In this document: positions 1 to 6,002 of the stretch, piece by piece
How the letters are laid out: every line of letters starts with the position of its first letter
How positions within the stretch are numbered: position 1 is the first letter of the stretch
The notes under the pieces: model-generated
The model's database searches: none
The model's input: the letters and a program-made list of their open reading frames with translations, nothing else
What the model was told of the DNA's origin: nothing
From: Nitrospira lenta
GTDB taxonomy: Bacteria; Nitrospirota; Nitrospiria; Nitrospirales; Nitrospiraceae
Length of the DNA: 7,760 bases
Reading direction: 5' to 3'
Assembly: GCA_945906715.1 (NCBI GenBank)
Contig: CAMDRK010000115.1
Span: 1 to 7,760 of the forward strand
Made by a program: the position numbers and the translations under genes

Positions 1-1
1 G

Positions 2-1195
2 CTAAGTGAGCTGCTTGAACGCCTGGTCAAGGCGATCCATTCCACGGACAATCGTCTCCATGCTGGTCGCGTACGACAGTCGAATATGTTGGGTGCTCCC
101 AAACGGCTCCCCGGGAACGACGGCGACCTTGAATTCCTGCAACAGGTAATTCGCGAGATCGGTCGGAGTGGCAATTTTCCCCTTTGGGCTTTGTCGTCCG
201 AGCAACCCACTCACGTTGGGAAACGCATAAAATGCTCCGGTAGGCATTCGGCAGTGCACACCTGGCATCGCATTCAAACGTTCGACCATGACGCGCCGCC
301 GCCGATCGAACTCTGTCACCATGATTTTCGTAAAGACACCGCCTTCGCGCAAGGCTACGACGGCAGCCTTTTGCGAAATAGAACAGGGGTTGGACGTACT
401 TTGGCTCTGAATGTTCGCCATGGCGGTCAAGAGGTCTTTGGGGCCGGCCGCGTAACCGATCCGCCAGCCGGTCATCGCATAGGCTTTAGAGACACCGTTG
501 ATGATCACGGTATGGGCGGCGACCTCCGGTCCTAACGAGGCAATACTTGTGTGTGTGGCGCCATCGTAGAGGATTTGTTCATAAATCTCGTCTGAGATCA
601 GAAGGAGATCCCGACTGAGGGCCAATTCTGCAAGATGTTCGAGCGTCGCCCGATTATAGGTGGCTCCAGTTGGATTGCCCGGGCTATTGAGGATAATGGC
701 TTTGGTGCGTGGACTGATGAGCCGTTCCAATTCATGCGTATCGATAGCGTATCCATCCTCTTCACGGGTCTGCAGGAAAACCGGCGTGGCGTCATTCAGG
801 AGCGTTTGGTCGGCATAGGAAACCCAATAGGGAACGGGAATGATAACTTCGTCGCCTGCTTCAAGAAGCGCTTCGGCAAGGTTGTAGAGCGAATGTTTGG
901 CTCCGCATGAAACCAGCACTTGGGATTTTTCGTACCGAAGTCCCTGCTCCGCTTGCAGCTTGTCGATGATGGCTTGGCGTAATTCATCGATGCCGGATGA
1001 AGGCGTGTACTTGGTGAAACCCGCACGAATGGCAGCCTCTGCTGCAGCTTTGACCGGTTCTGGTGTATCGAAATCCGGTTCTCCCGACGAGAAGTCGGCA
1101 ACGTCGATCCCGCGTGCTGCCATCGCTTTTGCAGTTGCGGCCATGGCCAAGGTGGGGGAGGGGGCGATTCGTCCAGCTCGTGCAGCCAGCTTCAT
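2..1195 (-). CDS. aspC: PLP-dependent class I aminotransferase, aspartate aminotransferase type (397 aa)
   Basis: Transfers an amino group between aspartate (or a related amino acid) and a 2-oxoacid, using pyridoxal phosphate in the cytoplasm. The fold-type I landmarks are all present: W124 (stacks on the cofactor), N174 in SPGNPTG, D202 and Y205 in SDEIYE (bind cofactor ring N and O), K237 in GVSKAYAMTGWR (Schiff-base lysine), R245, and R372 in HIRLSYA (binds the substrate alpha-carboxylate). K100 in CGAKHSLYN sits where the Thermus-type subgroup I-beta enzymes have the lysine that recognises the acidic side chain, which favours aspartate. Some members of this subgroup also transaminate prephenate, and that cannot be decided here. 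Length is normal for the family. The ATG overlaps the coaD stop as ATGA, and AGGAG lies 9 bases upstream, so it is the last visible gene of the rsmD-coaD-aspC operon. The stop codon is at the very edge of the window. Confidence 0.93.
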   Translation of the reverse strand: MKLAARAGRIAPSPTLAMAATAKAMAARGIDVADFSSGEPDFDTPEPVKAAAEAAIRAGFTKYTPSSGIDELRQAIIDKLQAEQGLRYEKSQVLVSCGAKHSLYNLAEALLEAGDEVIIPVPYWVSYADQTLLNDATPVFLQTREEDGYAIDTHELERLISPRTKAIILNSPGNPTGATYNRATLEHLAELALSRDLLLISDEIYEQILYDGATHTSIASLGPEVAAHTVIINGVSKAYAMTGWRIGYAAGPKDLLTAMANIQSQSTSNPCSISQKAAVVALREGGVFTKIMVTEFDRRRRVMVERLNAMPGVHCRMPTGAFYAFPNVSGLLGRQSPKGKIATPTDLANYLLQEFKVAVVPGEPFGSTQHIRLSYATSMETIVRGMDRLDQAFKQLT

Positions 1196-1680
1196 GTTTT
1201 CAAACTCCTGATCCGTTCTTGCAGTTGCCGCGCGACTTCAGGATGCAGAAATTCCGTAAGCGCGCCGCCGTGGGTGGCCACGTCTTTAATGATCGTTGAG
1301 GATAAATAGGAATATTCTTCGCTGGGCATCAGGAACACGGTCTCAACCTGTTTGGCGATTTTGCGATTAATGAGGGCCATCTGAAACTCATGTTCGAAAT
1401 CCGAGATCGCCCGTAGGCCACGGATAATCGCATGGGCGCCGTATCGTTGAACGTAGTCCACGAGTAACCCGTCGAAGTGGGTCACTTCGACCTGTTTCAT
1501 CTCTTTCATCACGATCCGGAGCTGCTCCAGCCGTTCGGTCAGGGTAAAGAGCGGATGCTTGGATGGATTGGGTGCAACGGCGACAACCACTTTATCGAAT
1601 ACACGCAAGCTTCGGGAGATGATGTCAGTGTGTCCATGAGTAATGGGATCGAAGGTTCCTGGATAGATACCAATTTTCAT
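1192..1680 (-). CDS. coaD: Phosphopantetheine adenylyltransferase CoaD (162 aa)
   Basis: Catalyses the penultimate step of coenzyme A synthesis: ATP plus 4'-phosphopantetheine gives dephospho-CoA plus pyrophosphate. It is a cytoplasmic nucleotidyltransferase of the HxGH superfamily, normally a hexamer. Visible landmarks are the N-terminal GTFDPITHGH (residues 8-17, with TxGH at 14-17 as the ATP-binding signature), K41, the RGLR motif at 87-90, and the ISSTxxK-type motif LSSTIIK at 126-132 near the C-terminus. Full length at 162 residues is typical. The start ATG overlaps the rsmD stop in an ATGA, and no clear SD is seen before it, so translation is probably coupled to rsmD. The stop in turn overlaps the aspC start. 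The rsmD-coaD pairing is a widespread bacterial gene order, which supports both calls. Confidence 0.97.
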   Translation of the reverse strand: MKIGIYPGTFDPITHGHTDIISRSLRVFDKVVVAVAPNPSKHPLFTLTERLEQLRIVMKEMKQVEVTHFDGLLVDYVQRYGAHAIIRGLRAISDFEHEFQMALINRKIAKQVETVFLMPSEEYSYLSSTIIKDVATHGGALTEFLHPEVARQLQERIRSLKT

Positions 1681-2249
1681 GATGCGGTGGATTCAGAGGT
1701 GGACACACCATAGAGATAGAGCGCCGTATCGCCATACCGGTATCGCCGCACAAGCGCGGCAGGGCCGATCGATGTAGGCAATTCGGCATGAGCGTCTTGT
1801 TCGATAATCACAGTGGCATGCTCCGATAACAGCCCGGGCCTCCAAGCATGAATCATGATGTCTAACTCATCCAAATCGGCATAGGGCGGATCCGCAAACA
1901 GCACGTCATAAGGGCCGCCCCACCATTCTTTGCGATCGAGAAAAGCGGCAGTCTGTTCTGTCAAAACCTGAGCTTGATCGAGTAAATGACAGGTCTGGAG
2001 GTTTTGTTGTAACAGCGCCACGACCTTGGGATCTGACTCGACAAAGGTGACGGCTGAGGCTCCGCGGCTCAAGGCTTCAATCCCGACGGCTCCCGTACCT
2101 GCATACAAATCAAGAAAGCGACTTCCTGTTATCTGGGTTCCAAGAATTGAAAAAAGAGCCCCGCGAACCTTATCGGATGTGGGACGCAGTGCATTTCCTT
2201 CCGGCCCTCTCAAGCGGCGACCCCGGTGGGATCCGGCAATAACACGCAT
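1677..2249 (-). CDS. rsmD: 16S rRNA (guanine(966)-N2)-methyltransferase RsmD (190 aa)
   Basis: S-adenosylmethionine-dependent enzyme that methylates N2 of G966 in the small ribosomal subunit during assembly. The N-terminus has the family signature MRVIAGSHRGRRL followed by LRPTSDKVRGALFSIL (21-36). SAM-binding motif I is LDLYAGTGAVGIEALSRGA (46-64), the acidic residue after strand 2 is E71, and catalytic motif IV is DPPY at 120-123, the signature of N-specific methylases acting on exocyclic amines. Length fits the family. The ATG at 2249 is the only usable start, because the upstream frame meets a TAG within seven codons. No SD is visible in front of it (the preceding bases read AGTTCCTTAAATCT), which is odd for the first gene of an operon and makes the structured leader more interesting. 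It is the first gene of the rsmD-coaD-aspC operon. Confidence 0.96.
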   Translation of the reverse strand: MRVIAGSHRGRRLRGPEGNALRPTSDKVRGALFSILGTQITGSRFLDLYAGTGAVGIEALSRGASAVTFVESDPKVVALLQQNLQTCHLLDQAQVLTEQTAAFLDRKEWWGGPYDVLFADPPYADLDELDIMIHAWRPGLLSEHATVIIEQDAHAELPTSIGPAALVRRYRYGDTALYLYGVSTSESTAS

Positions 2250-2269
2250 AGATTTAAGGAACTACTCAG

Positions 2270-2286
2270 GCCTTCAGGCTGAAGGC
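2270..2286. repeat. 17-base palindrome in the rsmD leader
   Basis: GCCTTCAG and CTGAAGGC are exact inverted repeats of 8 bases around a single central G, 20 bases upstream of the rsmD start codon. As DNA it has the symmetry of a dimeric repressor operator. As RNA it would fold into a short hairpin with a few loop bases, close to the initiation site of an mRNA that lacks an SD. Either role is inference; the symmetry is directly visible. Confidence 0.5.
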
Positions 2287-2313
2287 TATACATGATCTCG
2301 CAAAGCACGAATG

Positions 2314-2349
2314 CGGGGGTAGCCTCTTACCCCTCTACCCCGTTGCCCC
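2314..2349 (-). promoter_or_regulatory. Structured, G-rich segment of the rsmD leader (alternative hairpins)
   Basis: Read on the minus strand this segment carries three GGGG runs exactly 8 bases apart (plus-strand CCCC at 2330, 2338 and 2346), then GG and the complementary CCCCC. Two stems are possible and exclusive: GGGGTA (2316-2321) with TACCCC (2328-2333), or CGGGGGTAG (2314-2322) with CTACCCCG (2335-2342, one bulge). The G runs could also form a two-layer quadruplex. The segment begins about 10 bases after the predicted transcription start. A regulatory role is inferred from structure and location only. Confidence 0.35.
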
Positions 2350-2364
2350 TTTTAGGAGCTTGTG

Positions 2365-2394
2365 ACTCTAACATAGCGTTTTTGAAAGGGTCAA
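2365..2394 (-). promoter_or_regulatory. Candidate sigma70 promoter for the rsmD-coaD-aspC operon
   Basis: On the minus strand, TTGACC (2394-2389) and TAGAGT (2370-2365) are separated by 18 bases, matching the -35 consensus at five of six positions and the -10 at four of six. Transcription would begin near 2358 and give a leader of about 109 bases before the rsmD ATG. It is the best promoter-like pair found upstream of the operon. Confidence 0.5.
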
Positions 2395-2489
2395 GGAGAG
2401 TGCTGCCGAAGCGAAATCCAGCGCCTAAATGCAGATGGCGTGGGGCAAAGAAGAGACTAGAAAGATTGGGCAATAAGAATGGAAGTATT

Positions 2490-2519
2490 TTGACGACCTT
2501 GGAGCCTGTGGCCTATAAT
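2490..2519 (+). promoter_or_regulatory. Strong sigma70-like promoter motif with no evident gene downstream
   Basis: TTGACG (2490-2495) and a perfect TATAAT (2514-2519) are separated by 18 bases. This is the best consensus match in the gene-free parts of the window. Transcription would start near 2526 and run rightwards into the antisense strand of the zinc-ribbon gene. No convincing plus-strand reading frame follows. A 28-codon frame at 2628-2714 has an AGGA 7 bases upstream, but lies almost wholly antisense to the zinc-ribbon gene. A small or antisense RNA is possible. Confidence 0.45.
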
Positions 2520-2600
2520 GCGCCTGACGATAGGACAACCTAAGAGTAGGAGTGGCAGGGTATCACGATAAAATTGTTGGCCATCCGTGGCGATGGAAAC

Positions 2601-2650
2601 GGCCGACTCGTCTAGACAGGAACTACAATGATTTATGCTAGCGAGTCGCC
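2601..2650. other. Long bulged stem-loop overlapping the zinc-ribbon stop codon
   Basis: Left arm 2601-2615 (GGCCGACTCGTCTAG) and right arm 2638-2650 (CTAGCGAGTCGCC) form 13 base pairs with two single-base bulges (C2603, T2611) and a 22-base loop. The right arm contains the stop codon of the minus-strand zinc-ribbon gene. It could be part of that gene's transcription end or of a plus-strand RNA starting near 2526. There is no strong T-run on either side, so a classical intrinsic terminator is not clear. Confidence 0.45.
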
Positions 2651-2811
2651 ACTTCCTGGGGCTTACGAGCGGCCAAGCTCTTTCGCCGATTATTTGAAAT
2701 GGTGCGATCGATGATTGCGCCGCAGTTGATACATTTCCAGGCATAGAAGATTAAGAAGAAATCGGAGAACCGCTCGAGCATCATGAGGCCTTTACACTTC
2801 GGACATTCCAT
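2638..2811 (-). CDS. Small zinc-ribbon protein of unknown function (57 aa)
   Basis: A short protein starting MECPKCKGLMMLERF with two CxxC pairs: C3/C6 and C27/C30 (CINC). They are spaced as in a single zinc-ribbon that would bind one Zn. Between them lies a hydrophobic, aromatic stretch (FSDFFLIFYAWKC), and the C-terminal third is basic (NNRRKSLAARK), compatible with nucleic-acid or ribosome contact. I recall very similar small proteins in Nitrospira-type genomes, always without a function, so none is assigned. The start at 2811 is chosen because GGGAGGA lies about 5 bases upstream. The open frame continues to 2871, but that 20-residue extension (including two more cysteines) has no SD and looks unlike the rest. 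The gene stands alone, divergent from radC with 181 bases between the starts. Its stop sits inside a stem-loop. Confidence 0.75.
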   Translation of the reverse strand: MECPKCKGLMMLERFSDFFLIFYAWKCINCGAIIDRTISNNRRKSLAARKPQEVATR

Positions 2812-2916
2812 CGAATCCTCCCAGGGTTGCGGTGAGCTGCTGCAGGCGTTGCAAAGCAAGTACTGCACCAATGGATCGCTATACGTAATTTCAACAGTTT
2901 AGAGGTACGTATTTGT

Positions 2917-2945
2917 TTGGAATAGGCAACTAAGGGGGCTATCGC
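2917..2945 (+). promoter_or_regulatory. Weak candidate promoter for radC
   Basis: TTGGAA (2917-2922) and TATCGC (2940-2945) are 17 bases apart, with start expected near 2952, about 40 bases before the radC GTG. The match to consensus is modest (four and three positions of six), so this is only the best candidate between the divergent zinc-ribbon and radC genes. Confidence 0.2.
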
Positions 2946-2992
2946 TAGTACAAAAACGTTCAGAGTGTCATTTATTTGTCCTGGGAGGGTAA

Positions 2993-3730
2993 GTGGCCGG
3001 CAATAAAGGAGGGCAAGGCATTTCGCACTGGCCTGAAACGGAACGGCCGCGCGAACGACTGCTCACAGAGGGCCCTCATGCGCTTACCAACGCCCAACTC
3101 CTGGCGATTCTCCTTCGAGTCGGCCGTCAGGGGTCTTCAGCGGTGCAAGTCGGGATGGATATCCTGAATCGGCTTGGAGATATCGCCGGACTTGCACGAT
3201 GCGGAATCGAAGAACTCTGTGCGATCCCAGGTGTAGGGGAGGCCAAAGCGGCACAACTGAAGGCTGCCCTTGAACTGGGGAAACGTGCCCTCGCAGCTCC
3301 GCTGACCAAAGGAACCAAAGTTACATCCAGCCGTGATCTCTTCACCCATTACCATCCAACCTTGCGTGACCTGCGTCACGAAATTTTCAAAGTCGTTTTA
3401 CTGGATGCCAAGCATGCCATCATGCGTGACGCCACGGTATCGGAAGGCAGCTTAACGCTTAGCATTGTTCATCCACGTGAAGTTTTCACCCTCGCGGTAC
3501 GGGAATCTGCAGCGGCAGTAATCTTTCTGCACAACCATCCCAGTGGCGATCCAACACCTAGCCAGGAAGATCGCATTCTAACGGCGCGTTTGGTATCAGC
3601 AGGGGAAGTCCTGGGCATTCGGGTTCTTGACCATCTCGTCGTTGGCGATGGACGCTATGTCAGCTTTGCCGATCAAGGCTGGTTGACAAACCATGACGTC
3701 GGCGTGGGAGCAAAAGGAGAGCTAGAGTGA
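2993..3730 (+). CDS. radC: RadC/UPF0758 family JAMM-domain protein (245 aa)
   Basis: Member of the widespread RadC family. The old link to DNA repair is doubtful and the biochemical role remains unsettled. The N-terminal part has WPETERPRERLL (13-24) and LTNAQLLAILLRVG (31-44), followed by a helix-hairpin-helix segment, IPGVGEAKAAQLKAALELGKR (78-98), typical of non-specific DNA binding. The C-terminal MPN/JAMM domain carries the metal-binding signature HNHPSGDPTPSQED at 180-193, with H180, H182 and D193 as predicted zinc ligands, so the metallo-hydrolase site looks intact. The start is GTG at 2993 with GGGAGG 4 bases upstream. The N-terminus is then slightly longer than usual and begins AGNKGGQ. 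Length is in the family range. The stop is 13 bases before the first composite repeat, which fills the gap to the EF-G-like gene on the same strand. Confidence 0.93.
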   Translation: MAGNKGGQGISHWPETERPRERLLTEGPHALTNAQLLAILLRVGRQGSSAVQVGMDILNRLGDIAGLARCGIEELCAIPGVGEAKAAQLKAALELGKRALAAPLTKGTKVTSSRDLFTHYHPTLRDLRHEIFKVVLLDAKHAIMRDATVSEGSLTLSIVHPREVFTLAVRESAAAVIFLHNHPSGDPTPSQEDRILTARLVSAGEVLGIRVLDHLVVGDGRYVSFADQGWLTNHDVGVGAKGELE

Positions 3731-3743
3731 TGTAAAAAGCTTG

Positions 3744-3870
3744 GTCTATCTGGTTGATGAGGTCCATCTTGTCTATCTGGTCTGTCCGGTGGGTTTTGCC
3801 CGTGCGATCAGTTGGCAAGAAAGACAGAATAGACCTCTCCGACCAGATAGACCGGACAGACGAGACAGAC
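3744..3870. repeat. Composite palindromic repeat, copy A (5 + 6 nonamers around a 28-base core)
   Basis: Left array: five 9-base units at 3744-3788 (GTCTATCTG, GTTGATGAG, GTCCATCTT, GTCTATCTG, GTCTGTCCG). Core: 3789-3816, starting GTGGGTTTTGCCCGT and containing GCGATCAGTTG. Right array: six units on the opposite strand at 3817-3870 (from outside inward GTCTGTCTC, GTCTGTCCG, GTCTATCTG, GTCGGAGAG, GTCTATTCT, GTCTTTCTT). The two arrays are complementary, so the element can form one long imperfect hairpin. It occupies nearly all of the radC to EF-G gap and ends 12 bases before the AAGGAGG SD of the EF-G-like gene. A 96-base block (3777-3872) aligns without gaps to 6054-6149 with 84 identities by hand count. 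I know no named family for it. Confidence 0.9.
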
Positions 3871-3894
3871 CAAATAAACTAAAAGGAGGGCCCC

Positions 3895-5994
3895 ATGAGC
3901 GAACCACACAGGGAGTCACTCAGAAATGTGGTCTTGATCTCCAATGCCGGTGCCGGAAAGACTTCACTGGCTGAGGCGATACTCTTTGCCACCGGGACTG
4001 TTCCTCACCTCGGGTCGGTCGCACAAGGCACGACCGTCTCAGACTTCGAGCCGGAAGAATTGCACCGGCGCAGTTCCGTCAGTACCAGTCTCCTCCGTTG
4101 TTTCTGGAATCACACCACCATCAACCTCGTCGACCCTCCTGGCGCATTGAGCCTGATCGGGGAGACGACTATGGCCTTGCGCGCGGTAGACGCCGTCATC
4201 CTGGTGGTAGGCGCTTCATCGGGAATTCGAAGCGAACTCGTCAGAGTCTGGTCTCGCGTCACAGCACATGGCTTACCCTGTCTACTGTTTCTCAATCAAT
4301 TAGATAATGACGGCGCCTCCCTCGATGAAGTTCTCGCGATATGTCAACGCGATCTGGGGATTGTGCCACTACCGATGTCATTGCCCTATCGCAGCGGCGG
4401 TCAGCTCGCCGGCGTGCTGGACCTTGTTCAGGAACGCCTCATCACTTCGCGCAAGGAGACCCCTGCGATTCAGCCGTTGCCGGTTCCGGAGAAAGAGCGG
4501 GAGACGATGGGCAATGCGCGGAAACGAGTTCATGAGGGGGTGGCTGAGCGTGATGACCGGCTATTAGAACAGTACCTCACAATGGGGGAATTGACGCAGG
4601 AGGAGTTAATTGATGGAATGCGCCTTGGAGTCCAGACCGGCAAGATTGTCCCCCTCTACAGCGGTTCCGCCATCGACAATATCGGGATCGTTCCGCTTCT
4701 CAATGCAATCGTCGATATACTGCCATCTCCTATGGATCGGGCGTCGAATGCCCCGTTGGGAGGGCTGCATCCGGATACGGGCGCAGCGGTCTCTCGCCGT
4801 GCCGTTCGAGAAGACCCGTTTTCCGGGATCGTCTTCAAGACGCTGATCGACCCGTTCGTCGGGCGACTGTCATTTTTACGAGTCTTATCGGGGGTTCTTC
4901 ACGCAGACTCCACCGTGTTCAACAGTTCCCGGAACAGCAGAGAAAAATGCGGGCATCTCTATGCGGTGACGGGGAAGAAACATGTCGCCCTGTCTTCTGC
5001 CGGCGCAGGGGACATCGTTGCAATCGGAAAACTCAAAGATACGCAAACCGGCGACACGCTCTGCGACGAACAGGCGCCCGTCTGTTATCAGAAAACGGCG
5101 CTGCCGCGCCCTGTGTTGTCTTTTGCCATCGAGCCGAAGTCCAGTGCCGACATCGAAAAAGTCAGTCTTGGTTTGCATAAGTTGATCGAAGAAGATCCGA
5201 CCCTCGAATTCTCGCGGCATGCCGATACGAAGGAAATGGTATTAAGCGGGATGGGCCAGTGGCACATCGATCTTGCGCTCGAAAAATTGCGCCGCAAGTA
5301 CGGTGCGGAAGTGGTGCTGCATATGCCGAAAATTCCATATCACGAAACGATACGCAGTACGGCACAGGCTCAGGGGAAATATAAGAAGCAAACCGGCGGG
5401 CATGGCCAGTATGGCGATTGCTGGCTGGAACTCGGGCCTCTTCCACGCGGGGAGGGATTCCGCTTCGAAAATAAAGTCGTCGGTGGAGCCATTCCACGAA
5501 ACTTTATCCCTGCCGTGGAGAAAGGTGTCGTCGAAGCCATGCATCACGGAAGCTTGGCGGGGTTTCCTATCGTCGATTGCCGGGTTGCCGTGTACGATGG
5601 GTCGTACCATGCGGTCGATTCATCTGAGATGGCGTTTAAGGTCGCGGCGTCAATAGGGTTCAAGAAGGCCTTGGAGACGGCTCATCCTGTCCTGTTAGAA
5701 CCGATCATGACGGTGGAGGTTGAGGCGCCGGCCGATCACATCGGAAGCGTGATCGGGGATTTAAATGCGCGCCGAGGGCGGATTCTCCACGTGGAGGCAC
5801 GAGACCATACGGAGCAGATCACGGTCCATGTTCCATTGGCGGAGATGCTCACATATGCCACGACGCTGAACTCACTCACGGCAGGCCGCGGCAGTTATAC
5901 AATGGAATTTTGGCGATACGATGAAGTGCCACGTGAACTTGCAGTTCGAATCGTTGAGGCGCATAAGGTGGAGACGCATGCGATGCCGCACTGA
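3895..5994 (+). CDS. fusA: Elongation factor G-like GTPase, EF-G paralogue (699 aa)
   Basis: Five-domain translational GTPase related to EF-G, which moves tRNA-mRNA through the ribosome and splits post-termination ribosomes with RRF. G1 is NAGAGKTS (17-24), the switch I region RRSSVSTS (58-65), G3 DPPGA (80-84), G4 NQLD (134-137), G5 GSA (257-259). Domain II spans about 305-400. Domains III-V follow canonically: GMGQWHIDL (452-460), GGHGQYG (501-507), PRNFIPAVEKG (534-544), GSYHAVDSSEMAFK (569-582, the domain IV tip with H572), LEPIMTVEVEAP (601-612), GRGSYTMEF (664-672). Aligning by eye with Thermus EF-G, the switch I Thr is Ser61, the DTPGH histidine needed for hydrolysis is Ala84, and NKxD is NQLD. 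It is therefore more likely a specialised EF-G2-type paralogue than the main fusA, which normally sits with rpsL/rpsG and tuf. The start has AAGGAGG 5 bases upstream. Composite repeats lie directly before and after it. Confidence 0.9.
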   Translation: MSEPHRESLRNVVLISNAGAGKTSLAEAILFATGTVPHLGSVAQGTTVSDFEPEELHRRSSVSTSLLRCFWNHTTINLVDPPGALSLIGETTMALRAVDAVILVVGASSGIRSELVRVWSRVTAHGLPCLLFLNQLDNDGASLDEVLAICQRDLGIVPLPMSLPYRSGGQLAGVLDLVQERLITSRKETPAIQPLPVPEKERETMGNARKRVHEGVAERDDRLLEQYLTMGELTQEELIDGMRLGVQTGKIVPLYSGSAIDNIGIVPLLNAIVDILPSPMDRASNAPLGGLHPDTGAAVSRRAVREDPFSGIVFKTLIDPFVGRLSFLRVLSGVLHADSTVFNSSRNSREKCGHLYAVTGKKHVALSSAGAGDIVAIGKLKDTQTGDTLCDEQAPVCYQKTALPRPVLSFAIEPKSSADIEKVSLGLHKLIEEDPTLEFSRHADTKEMVLSGMGQWHIDLALEKLRRKYGAEVVLHMPKIPYHETIRSTAQAQGKYKKQTGGHGQYGDCWLELGPLPRGEGFRFENKVVGGAIPRNFIPAVEKGVVEAMHHGSLAGFPIVDCRVAVYDGSYHAVDSSEMAFKVAASIGFKKALETAHPVLLEPIMTVEVEAPADHIGSVIGDLNARRGRILHVEARDHTEQITVHVPLAEMLTYATTLNSLTAGRGSYTMEFWRYDEVPRELAVRIVEAHKVETHAMPH

Positions 5995-6002
5995 TTGCTC
6001 TA

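Larger units (their letters stand above)
2250..2637. other. 388-base gene-free region between rsmD and the zinc-ribbon gene
   Basis: No protein-coding gene can be supported here. An 83-codon open frame on the plus strand (2292-2543) lacks an SD and has no recognisable composition or motif. The region does contain, left to right, a 17-base palindrome, a C/G-run segment with alternative hairpins, a minus-strand promoter for rsmD, a plus-strand promoter-like motif at 2490-2519, a small hairpin CCATC-N6-GATGG (about 2582-2597), and the left arm of a larger stem-loop. The small hairpin is followed on the minus strand by CCAACAATTTT and could be a weak terminator for the zinc-ribbon gene. About 2396-2489 holds nothing I recognise. 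Confidence 0.6.

Noticed and set aside
2292..2543. 83-codon open frame on the plus strand in the rsmD/zinc-ribbon gap.
   Set aside because: It has no SD, overlaps the rsmD leader and promoter in antisense, and has no recognisable motif or coding-like composition.
2601..2650. Classical Rho-independent terminator at the zinc-ribbon gene end.
   Set aside because: The stem has two bulges and a 22-base loop and is followed by only a short GTTT on the minus strand, so it is listed as a stem-loop rather than a terminator.
3744..3870. CRISPR array interpretation of the periodic intergenic repeats.
   Set aside because: Units are 9 bases, contiguous, without spacers, and inverted about a core, and no cas gene is nearby.
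3741..3974. 77-codon open frame running through repeat copy A into the EF-G-like gene.
   Set aside because: It is explained by the stop-free 9-base units and then an out-of-frame reading of the EF-G-like gene. No SD precedes it.
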